A stretch of DNA of 64,000 nucleotides from Glaciecola blandensis (GCF_031846165.1 NZ_JAVRIE010000003.1:248001-312000), one strand, 5' to 3'; counted from the stretch's first letter, positions 43,494 to 51,795 are shown. The notes: a model not told the origin generated them from the sequence alone. Numbers and translations are program-made.

Positions 43494-44859
43494 CATTCAC
43501 TTTTTAAGCCCCTGCAAAGTTAATGGTGACTTCGTTAGAACGTTGCCTATTCTGCCGACGAGTCAGTCTGGCAATGCTATTGTTGATGATAGCGCTCATA
43601 CACATGCTCGTACAAAGAAAAGTGCTCATATCTACAAACATAGCCTTGAAACATGGTTAAGCGATTTTATAAAGACTCAGCCTTTACCTGCGTTCTATTC
43701 TCTGAGCTTTCATTTCATTGAAGACCTGTCTAAGAAATTATTAAAAAATCCACAATATCGTGAATACCCTGAACTTATTGCTTTAGGCTTTTGGTTACGA
43801 AAATCAAATTTGAGTAAGAAAATCGACTCGGCCAAAAATAAAAGAGAAGAGCACATTGAGAGTCAGCAAGCACTGGGCCTTGTCGCGCACTTTACGCCAG
43901 CGAACGTTGATACGATGTTCATTTATAGTTGGGTTGCCTCGTTACTGATTGGTAACCTAAATATTGTCCGAGTGGCCAGCCAAGACTCTGTCAGTAAAGT
44001 ATTACTGCTAGAGTTGATCAATGCGCTATTCGCTGAGTCAAGATACCAAGAGATAGCAAGTCGAAACGTGTTTGTGAGTTATGACAAGTTATCGGATGCA
44101 AGCCAAATCATATGTGCGAAAGCCGATGCACGAATGATGTGGGGTGGTGATGCAAGTGTTGCGCAGATTCAAGCGCTACCAACTAAGTCGCATACAAAAG
44201 ACTTTAGTTTCGCCGATAAATATTCGGTCGCTATCGTTTCAGATAATGTAATCTCTCATTCTATTGAGAATATAGCGCAGCGTCTGTGGCGTGATACGCA
44301 GGCTTTTCAGCAACAAGCATGTTCCTCACCGCGTGTCCTCTATGTGATTCAGCAAGAGACAAGCAAGAGTGAATTGAGAAAAGCACTAAAAGCATTGTTT
44401 GCCAAGCTAGCGCAAATGGCGAAAGCTGATAAAGGTGACTGGCCTGATATTGGTAGAACTAATGAGCATCTATTAGCCCTGCAAAATTTGGCCGTTGGAC
44501 AACTATGTTGCCCAGATGATGCCCTGATTGCATTAAACTTAGTCAGTGCAATATCCCTAGATACACTGAGCCAAGATGCTCTCGATCGTCATTCAGGTAA
44601 TGGCTTGTTTTACGTCAGAGTTGTCTCGTCTACTGAAATAGTCGCCGATGAATTGGCGACTTGTTTACCAGATAAACTACAAACGGTATCGATTGCCATT
44701 GAAGACGATATAAACCCCAAGATTGCAGACAGCATCTATCATTTGTTAGGTCAGCGTATACAGCATGAGCAATATCGTGTGCAAGCACTGGGTGAAGCCT
44801 TGGACTTCAGCTTTCATTGGGACGGCTACGACCTTTTGCGTCAACTAGCAAAAAATTAA
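43477..44859 (+). CDS. LuxC-like acyl-CoA/acyl-protein reductase
   Basis: The 460-residue protein matches the LuxC family, NADPH-dependent reductases of activated acyl groups in the aldehyde dehydrogenase superfamily. It has 'LGLVAHFTPANVDTMFIYSWVASLLIGNLNIVRVASQDSVSKVLLLELINALF', 'MMWGGDASVAQIQALPTKSHTKDFSFADKYSVAIVS' and the active-site Cys in 'FQQQACSSPRVLYVIQ'. Together with the LuxE-like protein it should reduce an acyl group to aldehyde. It is the last gene of the operon; no clear terminator follows. Confidence 0.88.
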   Translation: MTRMDNIHFLSPCKVNGDFVRTLPILPTSQSGNAIVDDSAHTHARTKKSAHIYKHSLETWLSDFIKTQPLPAFYSLSFHFIEDLSKKLLKNPQYREYPELIALGFWLRKSNLSKKIDSAKNKREEHIESQQALGLVAHFTPANVDTMFIYSWVASLLIGNLNIVRVASQDSVSKVLLLELINALFAESRYQEIASRNVFVSYDKLSDASQIICAKADARMMWGGDASVAQIQALPTKSHTKDFSFADKYSVAIVSDNVISHSIENIAQRLWRDTQAFQQQACSSPRVLYVIQQETSKSELRKALKALFAKLAQMAKADKGDWPDIGRTNEHLLALQNLAVGQLCCPDDALIALNLVSAISLDTLSQDALDRHSGNGLFYVRVVSSTEIVADELATCLPDKLQTVSIAIEDDINPKIADSIYHLLGQRIQHEQYRVQALGEALDFSFHWDGYDLLRQLAKN

Positions 44860-44939
44860 GCTTCTTTCGAGAGCTTGGTGCCTTGTTGACAAAAGAACAC
44901 GCGAAAAACTACCTTTAAAGACGCGGCAATAGAAAGTGT

Positions 44940-44956
44940 CTGGCATTCATTTTGCT
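44940..44956 (+). promoter_or_regulatory. Sigma54 promoter of phosphonate operon
   Basis: CTGGCAT-TCATT-TTGCT has GG at 44942-44943 and GC at 44954-44955, exactly ten bases apart, as at flgB, flgF, flrB and fliE in this window. It sits 142 bp before the PEP mutase start codon. This ties the phosphonate genes to the flagellar RpoN/FlrC regulon. Confidence 0.75.
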
Positions 44957-45097
44957 TTGTATTTGATAACACCGCCGGTTTGCCGCCATCAATAGGTCAA
45001 TAATTTTATGATTTGGCCGATATCGTGACAAACCTTATGTCATCACAACGAAGATAAGATCGGCGACAACCTCAACTACAAAGGTAAACAATTTACA

Positions 45098-46402
45098 ATG
45101 AGCGATAAAACAGTTTATGTCGGCATGAGTGCTGACCTTGTGCATCCTGGGCATCTCAACATATTGAACAAAGCAGCTGACTTAGGTGACGTCACCGTCG
45201 GCCTGCTAACCGACCAAGCGATAGCAAGTTACAAACGAGTTCCGTTCATGACCTTCGAGCAACGCAAACAGGTGATAGAGAATATTAAGGGTGTGAGTAA
45301 TGTCATCCCTCAACATACCTTGGATTATCGCGATAATTTAAATGCGGTGAAACCAGACTACGTGGTTCATGGCGACGACTGGAAAGAAGGGGTTCAACAA
45401 AAAACCCGTCAACAAGTTATCGACTGCCTTGCTCAATGGGGTGGTGAGCTTGTTGAAGTGCCTTACACACAAGGTATTTCTTCAACACAATTGCAGGCAG
45501 CCATGAAAGATCTTGGTACAACACCTCAGATCCGCTTGAAAGCCTTACGTCGATTATTAAATGCCAAACCTCTCGTGCGCTTCCTTGATATTCATAACGC
45601 CTTGTCTGGCCTGATCATTGAAAATACCAAAGTTGAGATCGAAGGGCGTATTGAAGAGTTTGATGGTATGTGGGGTAGTAGCTTGACTGACTCCACGGCA
45701 AAAGGTAAACCAGACATTGAGGCAGTGGATGTATCTTCTCGTATGAGTACCTTAAACGAAGTACTAGAGGTAACAACAAAGCCGATTATTTATGATGGCG
45801 ATACTGGTGGTAAAACAGAGCACTTTGTATTTACAGTAAAAACACTCGAGCGCTTGGGAGTGTCAGCTGTCATTATCGAAGATAAAACAGGTTTGAAGAA
45901 AAATTCTTTGTTTGGTACTGATGTTGAACAAACCCAAGACAGTATCGAAAATTTCAGTTTGAAAATTCAAGCCGGTAAACGCGCTCAAGCAACCGATGAC
46001 TTTATGATTATTGCACGCATCGAAAGTTTAATTTGCGGGCAGGGAATTGATCATGCTATTGAACGTGCTGAAGCTTTCCTTGAAGCAGGAGCCGACGGGA
46101 TTATGATCCACAGCCGTGAAAAGTCACCAGACGAAATTCTGACGTTTTGCGAAAAGTATGCGGCATTGCCGAATAAGAAATACCTCATTGCAGTACCTTC
46201 TAGTTACAACAGTATTTATGAATCTGAGTTGCAAGCTGCCGGCGTGAATGTAGTGATATATGCTAATCAACTCTTGCGCAGCGCCTATCCAGCAATGGTT
46301 TCCACAGCGCAAAGTATCTTGCAACACGGTCGCTCAGCGGAAGTTGACAAAAATATGATGCCGATTAAACAAATCTTAGAATTGATCCCGGGGACGAAGT
46401 AA
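45098..46402 (+). CDS. Cytidylyltransferase-phosphoenolpyruvate mutase fusion (Fom1-like)
   Basis: The 434-residue protein has two domains. Residues about 1-140 are a HIGH-type cytidylyltransferase ('GMSADLVHPGHLNIL' with HPGH at 16-19, and 'ISSTQL' at 127-132), as in glycerol-phosphate or ethanolamine-phosphate cytidylyltransferases. Residues about 150-434 are PEP mutase, with 'IYDGDTGGKTEHF' and the diagnostic EDK-x5-NS (261-270), which separates true PEP mutases from isocitrate-lyase relatives. PEP mutase makes phosphonopyruvate, the entry to C-P bond compounds. The same architecture occurs in Fom1 of fosfomycin synthesis, where the N-terminal domain makes CMP-2-hydroxyethylphosphonate. 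It overlaps the decarboxylase gene by one base. Confidence 0.93.
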   Translation: MSDKTVYVGMSADLVHPGHLNILNKAADLGDVTVGLLTDQAIASYKRVPFMTFEQRKQVIENIKGVSNVIPQHTLDYRDNLNAVKPDYVVHGDDWKEGVQQKTRQQVIDCLAQWGGELVEVPYTQGISSTQLQAAMKDLGTTPQIRLKALRRLLNAKPLVRFLDIHNALSGLIIENTKVEIEGRIEEFDGMWGSSLTDSTAKGKPDIEAVDVSSRMSTLNEVLEVTTKPIIYDGDTGGKTEHFVFTVKTLERLGVSAVIIEDKTGLKKNSLFGTDVEQTQDSIENFSLKIQAGKRAQATDDFMIIARIESLICGQGIDHAIERAEAFLEAGADGIMIHSREKSPDEILTFCEKYAALPNKKYLIAVPSSYNSIYESELQAAGVNVVIYANQLLRSAYPAMVSTAQSILQHGRSAEVDKNMMPIKQILELIPGTK

Positions 46403-47538
46403 TGATTGCACCGAGTGAATTTTGCGATTTACTGCAGGACCAGGGCATAGATTTCTATTGCGGTGTGCCTGACTCATTATTAAAAAATCTGTGCGAACAT
46501 ATTGATCAAAACACATCGGCGTCAAATCATATTATTACCGCGAATGAGGGCAACTCGATTGCTATGGCAAGTGGTTACCACCTCAGCACAGGAAAGGCTG
46601 CGATGGTGTATATGCAAAACTCTGGAATGGGGAACACGGTCAATCCTTTAACGTCACTTGCCGACCCAGAAGTTTATAGTATTCCTATGTTAATGGTCAT
46701 CGGTTGGCGAGCTGAGCCTGGTGTAAAAGATGAACCACAGCATGTGAAGCAAGGGGCAATATCAACACAACTTTTAGACGTGCTAGACATTCCTTATGTT
46801 GTGCTGGATAAGACATCCCCCTTAGATGAGCTGCCGGAATTACTGGCAAAAATGTACGCAGAGAATCGACCTGTTGCAGTGCTTGTCAAAAAATCTGTCT
46901 TTACAAAGTCAGCGGCTAAGACTGCATCTACAGAAGCGTCATTAGGTCAAGACGAACTGATGTTGCGAGAGCAAGCACTATCGACAGTATTAACAGCGCT
47001 TCCAAAAGAGGCACTGGTCATTTCGACAACGGGTAAAACGAGCCGAGAGTTATTTGAATTACGCAAAGCTCAAGGTGATGTTTGTGCCGACTTTCTGACT
47101 GTTGGAGCGATGGGACATGCCTCCTCAATTGCCATGGGGGCTGCACTAGGCTCACCGGACAGGCAAGTTGTTGTCATTGACGGTGATGGCGCATTATTAA
47201 TGCATATGGGCGCAATGCCAATTATCGGTGCACATAAGGTAAAGAACTTGCTGCATATCCTGCTTAACAATGGGTGTCATGAATCGGTAGGAGGTCAAGC
47301 GACCGTTGCTAATACATTAGATATTCCAAGTATTGCCTCTTCCTGTGCCTACGTTCACTCTGCGAAGGTAAGTAAATCGGAAGATATTCAAGCTAGCATT
47401 GCGCAATTTGTGGGTGTAAAGTCTGGACCAAATCTGCTCGAAATTTCAGTTAAACCGGGTTCAAGAGATGATTTGGGGCGACCCACTGAAACACCCGTCG
47501 CCAATAAGATGGCTTTTATGGCGAAAGCAAAGCAATAA
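46402..47538 (+). CDS. Phosphonopyruvate decarboxylase
   Basis: The 378-residue ThDP enzyme decarboxylates phosphonopyruvate to phosphonoacetaldehyde, the irreversible step that pulls the mutase reaction forward. The pyrimidine-binding half has 'CGVPDSLLKNLCEHI…HIITANEGNSIAMASGYHLSTGKAAMVYMQNSGMGNTVNPLTSLADPEVYSIPMLMVIGWRAEPG'. The pyrophosphate-binding half has the GDG-x-NN motif ('VVIDGDGALLMHMGAMPIIGAHKVKNLLHILLNNGCHESVGGQ'). These match the phosphonopyruvate / sulfopyruvate decarboxylase family, and the neighbour fixes the substrate. The start is fused to the mutase stop. Confidence 0.94.
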   Translation: MIAPSEFCDLLQDQGIDFYCGVPDSLLKNLCEHIDQNTSASNHIITANEGNSIAMASGYHLSTGKAAMVYMQNSGMGNTVNPLTSLADPEVYSIPMLMVIGWRAEPGVKDEPQHVKQGAISTQLLDVLDIPYVVLDKTSPLDELPELLAKMYAENRPVAVLVKKSVFTKSAAKTASTEASLGQDELMLREQALSTVLTALPKEALVISTTGKTSRELFELRKAQGDVCADFLTVGAMGHASSIAMGAALGSPDRQVVVIDGDGALLMHMGAMPIIGAHKVKNLLHILLNNGCHESVGGQATVANTLDIPSIASSCAYVHSAKVSKSEDIQASIAQFVGVKSGPNLLEISVKPGSRDDLGRPTETPVANKMAFMAKAKQ

Positions 47539-47612
47539 GTAAAAGCCGTAATCAACATACTCAATACTAGCTCGCGAACATCCGAGTAAAAAGAGAAGTC
47601 TAAGAGAGTGAA

Positions 47613-48752
47613 ATGATAAACAAAACAACTATCATCGAAACCCAAACGCTGAACGCTTCTCTCAGCCAATTGCTCATTGAACTCAACAACAACTTACCTT
47701 TAAATAAAGGGGTGCGAGTCCTGATTGTAAGTTCCGCTGGTTTCGTGAAAAGGGGATTAACAAAACACCTCATCGACGGTCTCGAGCATGATTTCGAAGG
47801 AGTGCAGATCGATCGCTACTTTGACGTCACACCAAATCCAGAACAAATGGCTTTGCAAAACTTTGTCGATGCCCATTCAAAGCAGACTGCCCACAGTGTC
47901 AGTTCAAAACCAGCATTTATCATTGCTGTTGGTGGCGGCAGCGTCCTAGATAGTGCAAAAGTGCTCAGTCGATGGTTAGAGCAGCCCAGCGTGAACTTCG
48001 ATGCCTTGCTGCAATCGGACGCTCAGTGTATTCCTCTCATTGCCGTTCCTACTACGTCTGGCACGGGAGCTGAAGTGACGCCGTTTGCGACGGTTTGGGA
48101 TACATTAAGTCATAAAAAATACAGCGTGATGAACGTCGCACCGACATATGCTTTGCTCAATCCCTCGGTAACGAGCAGTTTGCCAAATGAAGAAACATTA
48201 TATGGTGCGCTTGATGCCTTAAGTCACGCCTTAGAGTCGCTTTGGAACAATAATCGCAATGACACGAGCGCAGCGTTTGCATTAAAAGCCATTCCACTGA
48301 TTTTAGACGCTTTACCCACTGCTTTAAATGGCGCTGACGAAGATGAGGTTTTACAAGCAAGAGCGAAACTTCAGCAAGCAGCCTGTTTTGCTGGGCAAGC
48401 GATTGCAACTACCAAAACAGCTTTGGCTCATGCAATGTCATATCCCATTACATTAAGTTTCGGTGTGCCGCATGGATTAGCGTGCAGCTTTACCTTGTCT
48501 GCCATTATTAAGCATTACCGCCATGAAACCTTGCATTTGCCAGAAGTACTAGCTAACAAGGTCTGTGCGCTTCTCGATAGCTTAGATTTGCCCACCTACC
48601 TGAAGCATTACACGCAAAGTCAATCGATAGTAGAGTCAATTGATTTTAATCTGGACCCCAGTCGCGCAGGGAATTTTGTTGCACCCTACAATGAGGATGT
48701 GTTGACCGACATCGTAAACGAATCGCAAAACAAGGTTGAAGAACAATCATGA
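47613..48752 (+). CDS. Iron-containing alcohol dehydrogenase, probable phosphonoacetaldehyde reductase
   Basis: The 379-residue protein is a group III iron alcohol dehydrogenase with 'IIAVGGGSVLDSAKVL' (GGGS at 107-110) and 'AVPTTSGTGAEVTPFATVWD'. Metal-binding His residues are in 'ALDALSHALESLW' and 'TTKTALAHAMSYPITLSFGVPHGLACSF'. In this setting it should reduce phosphonoacetaldehyde to 2-hydroxyethylphosphonate, as FomC/PhpC-type enzymes do. No aminoethylphosphonate transaminase is present, so the product is probably the hydroxy compound. It follows the decarboxylase by 74 bp and overlaps licD by four bases. Confidence 0.88.
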   Translation: MINKTTIIETQTLNASLSQLLIELNNNLPLNKGVRVLIVSSAGFVKRGLTKHLIDGLEHDFEGVQIDRYFDVTPNPEQMALQNFVDAHSKQTAHSVSSKPAFIIAVGGGSVLDSAKVLSRWLEQPSVNFDALLQSDAQCIPLIAVPTTSGTGAEVTPFATVWDTLSHKKYSVMNVAPTYALLNPSVTSSLPNEETLYGALDALSHALESLWNNNRNDTSAAFALKAIPLILDALPTALNGADEDEVLQARAKLQQAACFAGQAIATTKTALAHAMSYPITLSFGVPHGLACSFTLSAIIKHYRHETLHLPEVLANKVCALLDSLDLPTYLKHYTQSQSIVESIDFNLDPSRAGNFVAPYNEDVLTDIVNESQNKVEEQS

Positions 48753-49681
48753 GTAAAGAAAGTAGCCAGAAAAAAATTAAAACGATTTTATTCGGCGCCG
48801 GTCCAGGGGCGGCAAATTTCATAGCAAATTATCGAGTGGAGCGAGAGTTTATTGCTATTCTTGACAATAACTCTGATAAGAGTGGCTCTTTATATGAAGG
48901 CTTGCCTGTGCATTTACCAACGATTTTGCGCGAACTCGAATATGACGAAATTGTTATCACGACGCAGTGGGTTGAAGAGGTTAAAGTTCAGTTACGGGAT
49001 AAGGAAGGTGTTGCTCCAGACAAAATAGTGATTCCACAAAAAAATCAATTAAAAAAGCCATATCCATTTGAAAACCCCAACAGCCTCGAATTAGCGCGAC
49101 AAGTCGTTCTCGGCTTAAGTCAATTGGGTCTAAACGCTGGAGTGGAACTAGTTGTAGACTTTGGCACTCTATTAGGTATTGTTCGTGATGGCGATATTAT
49201 CCCTTGGGATGATGATATAGATTTTGCTGCGCCACTGGGTAGTGAACTTGAGATCGAGCAAATTCTAAGAAAGTTTGTTCAAACTAACGTTCACCCAGTT
49301 CATTGGTCTATCAGAAAAGTCACCAGAAATGATGGAGTCTGCACTTGTTTACTCTTGGAGTTTTCAGAGCTTAACGAAACGTATAAGCCTTTCACGTCTT
49401 CCGTCAGCTTTCGCGAGAACGTAGATGGACGTTCACTACACTTGCCTAGTATTGGAATGTGGTACGCGCCGGAACACCACTTTGCAGGTGCCGATAGTAT
49501 CGAGTGGCGAGGGCAAGAAATTTTAGTACCCAAAGACCACCTCGCTTACCTGACCTTCCAATATGGTGATTGGCAAACACCAGTGAAAGATATTCAGTTT
49601 GATGACTATGCACATATCCAAAGTGTGAGTTTTGAGGAAGTCAAAGCCGCAGGCATAAGTGTTGAGAATTTAAAACCCTAG
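48749..49681 (+). CDS. LicD-family phosphotransferase with N-terminal nucleotide-binding-like domain
   Basis: The 310-residue protein has at residues 137-160 the LicD signature 'DFGTLLGIVRDGDIIPWDDDIDFA', with the Asp cluster WDDDID thought to bind metal and CDP-choline-type donors. Residues about 1-100 form a Rossmann-like module ('KTILFGAGPGAANFIANYRVEREFIAILDNNSDKSGSLYEGLPVH'), as seen in some polysaccharide-modifying proteins. LicD enzymes move phosphocholine or related groups to glycans. Here the donor is expected to be CMP-hydroxyethylphosphonate and the acceptor a flagellar (or envelope) glycan; this is inference from gene context. It ends the four-gene operon. Confidence 0.85.
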   Translation: MSKESSQKKIKTILFGAGPGAANFIANYRVEREFIAILDNNSDKSGSLYEGLPVHLPTILRELEYDEIVITTQWVEEVKVQLRDKEGVAPDKIVIPQKNQLKKPYPFENPNSLELARQVVLGLSQLGLNAGVELVVDFGTLLGIVRDGDIIPWDDDIDFAAPLGSELEIEQILRKFVQTNVHPVHWSIRKVTRNDGVCTCLLLEFSELNETYKPFTSSVSFRENVDGRSLHLPSIGMWYAPEHHFAGADSIEWRGQEILVPKDHLAYLTFQYGDWQTPVKDIQFDDYAHIQSVSFEEVKAAGISVENLKP

Positions 49682-49768
49682 TATAGCGACGCTTTTGTTT
49701 TTTCTTGTTTTAAAAGCAAAGGCATTCTGCCAGTATAGTGCTAATGACAATATACTCGAGCACAGAAC

Positions 49769-50620
49769 GTGGCAAAAGAACTCATCGCAAAAGAGCATGA
49801 CTTAGGTGGTTTAACCGTAAAACGTGTGCTACCTCATTTCGAAAAGAAAATGGTCGGTCCTTTTATCTTCTTTGATCACATGGGTCCTACTCAGTTTAAA
49901 GCTGGGCAAGGTATTAACGTAAGACCACATCCACATATTGGCCTTTCAACCTTAACCTATCTGTTTGAAGGCGGTATTTTACATAGAGATTCTCTTGGCA
50001 ATCACTTGGAAATACTACCTGGCGACGTTAATTGGATGACCGCTGGCAAAGGCATAGTGCATTCAGAAAGAGAGACCTTCGAAGTAAGAGCCAATCCTCA
50101 TGCAATAGATGGCTTGCAATGCTGGATAGCATTACCAGAAGAAATGGCTGAATTAGAGCCTTCTTTTATTCATGTGAAAAAGCAGCAATTACCGCAAATT
50201 ATTTTTGAAGATGTAATGATGCGTCTTGTTGTCGGCGAAGCTTTTGGCCTTAGCAGCCCCGTAAAAACTTACTCACCGATGTTCTACCTTGATATCGCAG
50301 CCTGCGCAGGTTCGAATATTGAAAGACCAAACCCGACACAAGAAGCCGCGGTTTATGTCATATCAGGCAAAATTTCCGTCGCTGGCACTGAGTATGGTGC
50401 GGGACAGTTTGTGTTGTTTGAAGAGCAAGACATGGGCTTCTCTTTCTTGGCGCCTGGGCGAGTAGTGATGTTAGGTGGGCAGAAATTTGAAAAGACACCC
50501 TACCTGAAGTGGAATTTTGTGTCTTTTAACAAAGACCGTATCGACCAAGCGGTAGATGATTGGAGAGAAAGAAGGTTTCCTGACATTCCTGACGACAACA
50601 AAGAATTCATTCCTTTTTGA
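49769..50620 (+). CDS. Pirin family protein
   Basis: The 283-residue bicupin starts at GTG 49769. It shows the pirin metal ligands in 'NVRPHPHIGLSTLTYLFEGGILHRDSLGN' and 'MTAGKGIVHSERE', plus the C-terminal cupin 'GQFVLFEEQDMGFSFLAPGRVVMLGGQ'. Pirins are iron proteins; some are quercetin dioxygenases, and many have unknown function. Nothing links it to motility except its location between the phosphonate genes and flagellin 5. It may be a bystander. Confidence 0.88.
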   Translation: MAKELIAKEHDLGGLTVKRVLPHFEKKMVGPFIFFDHMGPTQFKAGQGINVRPHPHIGLSTLTYLFEGGILHRDSLGNHLEILPGDVNWMTAGKGIVHSERETFEVRANPHAIDGLQCWIALPEEMAELEPSFIHVKKQQLPQIIFEDVMMRLVVGEAFGLSSPVKTYSPMFYLDIAACAGSNIERPNPTQEAAVYVISGKISVAGTEYGAGQFVLFEEQDMGFSFLAPGRVVMLGGQKFEKTPYLKWNFVSFNKDRIDQAVDDWRERRFPDIPDDNKEFIPF

Positions 50621-50712
50621 AAATGTTCATACAGCAAAGATCAAGAGCTCAAATAAAAGTTAAGCATTTTCAGTGTGTTATTTTTGAATTGTAAAATAAT
50701 GAAAATAATTAC

Positions 50713-50739
50713 TAAAGTTCTCTTTGCCACCGCCGATAA
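50713..50739 (+). promoter_or_regulatory. Sigma28 promoter of flagellin 5
   Basis: TAAA (50713-50716), a 15-base spacer and GCCGATAA (50732-50739) match the sigma28 consensus perfectly. The leader contains a small stem TGTCA-GCG-TGACA (50759-50771). Confidence 0.9.
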
Positions 50740-50795
50740 CCTGATGTGGAGTAATGTTTGTCAGCGTGACACAGCTTTACGAGAGGAGAAGTAAT

Positions 50796-51596
50796 ATGAT
50801 CAAATTAGACGGTGCAAGTAACTTAGGTTTATTGCAACAAGTCCAAGACAAGCAATCAAGCCTACTTGAAAAGCTTGCTTCTGGAAAACAAGTGAATAAG
50901 GCTTCAGACGACGCGGCGGCGCAGTTAATCATCGATCGTCTTACGTCCCAAACTGAGGGTAGTCGTCAAGCTATTGCGAATGCTTACGATGGTATCTCAC
51001 TTGCTCAAGTTGCCGAGTCTGGTTTAGCTAACATTAATGAAGACGCTAATCGTATTCGTGAGCTAACAGTGCAAGCGGGCAATGGCGCTCTGAACGACTC
51101 TGATCGCCAAGCACTGCAGAGCGAAATCTCACAGCTACAAGAGAATATTGCCTTAACGGTAGAACAAACTAACTTCGCGGGTAAGCCGTTGTTAAGTGGT
51201 GACCAAGACATTAAATTTCTGGTAGGTGATTCTGCGGGGGCGAATATTAACGTTGAAACCAACAATGTGACTGATTCGATCAGTGGTTTATTGAGTATCG
51301 ATGTAACAGATGCTGAATCTCGCCAACAGGCTCTAGATATTGCGGATGGGTCCCTAGAGACTATTGGCAGCTTTAGAGGTGACTTAGGGGCAACTCAAAA
51401 TCAGTTCGCGAGCGCCGCGAGAGTATTGAGTGAATCATCGATTAATACACAAGCTGCTCAAAGCCGTTTACAAGACTTAGATTTTGCGCAAGCGACTAGC
51501 GAGTTAGCTGCGGCACAAGTCCAGGGGCAAGCCTCTTTGTCAGTCCAAGCACAGTCAAATCAACAACAAGGTCAAGTTTTAGCCTTACTTTCATAA
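50796..51596 (+). CDS. Divergent flagellin 5
   Basis: The start is ATG 50796, eight bases after AGAGGAGA; the in-frame ATG at 50754 is upstream of the leader stem and less likely. The 266-residue protein is clearly a flagellin ('LASGKQVNKASDDAAAQLIIDRLTSQTEGSRQAIANAYDGISLAQVAESGLANINEDANRIRELTVQAGNGAL' and 'SRLQDLDFAQATSELAAAQVQGQASLSVQAQSNQQQGQVLALLS'). It lacks the usual N-terminal FVNTNVSALNAQ motif, and in the terminal helix has AAAQVQGQASLSVQAQSNQQQ instead of TRNQIIQQASTTILSQANQRP. It may be a minor or specialised subunit. A perfect sigma28 promoter and a terminator show it is a complete transcription unit. Confidence 0.92.
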   Translation: MIKLDGASNLGLLQQVQDKQSSLLEKLASGKQVNKASDDAAAQLIIDRLTSQTEGSRQAIANAYDGISLAQVAESGLANINEDANRIRELTVQAGNGALNDSDRQALQSEISQLQENIALTVEQTNFAGKPLLSGDQDIKFLVGDSAGANINVETNNVTDSISGLLSIDVTDAESRQQALDIADGSLETIGSFRGDLGATQNQFASAARVLSESSINTQAAQSRLQDLDFAQATSELAAAQVQGQASLSVQAQSNQQQGQVLALLS

Positions 51597-51637
51597 ACGA
51601 TGAAATCGAAAACGCGCATTTTGCGACATTTATGAAT

Positions 51638-51665
51638 AAAAAAAGCGGCTTAGCCGCTTTTTTTT
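51638..51665 (+). terminator. Intrinsic terminator after flagellin 5
   Basis: A run of A, GCGGC-TTA-GCCGC and a run of T form a strong, roughly symmetrical terminator 40 bp after the stop. Confidence 0.9.
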
Positions 51666-51676
51666 ATGGTAATCCC

Positions 51677-51705
51677 TTGGTTATCAGATACCATGTGAGT
51701 ATATT
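51677..51705 (+). promoter_or_regulatory. Possible sigma70 promoter of flrA
   Basis: TTGGTT (51677-51682), 17 bases, then TATATT (51700-51705) resembles a housekeeping promoter with a poor -35. It lies 90 bp upstream of flrA, the master gene that is not expected to need a flagellar sigma factor. Confidence 0.4.
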
Positions 51706-51795
51706 ATTCTGGGTACAGAAGTTTAGGTTATCGATGAATACACCTATGCCCCAAATTTTATAGCGCATATTGTTTGAAACTCAATTGAGGTAGAG

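Noticed and set aside
42345..44859. Bioluminescence (lux) operon
   Set aside because: LuxE- and LuxC-like genes are present, but luxA, luxB and luxD are absent and the context is flagellin modification.
45098..48752. Phosphonate antibiotic (fosfomycin-like) gene cluster
   Set aside because: No methyltransferase, epoxidase, resistance or export genes follow; a LicD transferase does, and the setting is flagellar.
12762..50645. 17-base repeat TCATACAGCAAAGATCA after flgL and again after the pirin gene
   Set aside because: A match of this length between two places in 64 kb has an appreciable chance of being random, and neither copy has other matching flanks.
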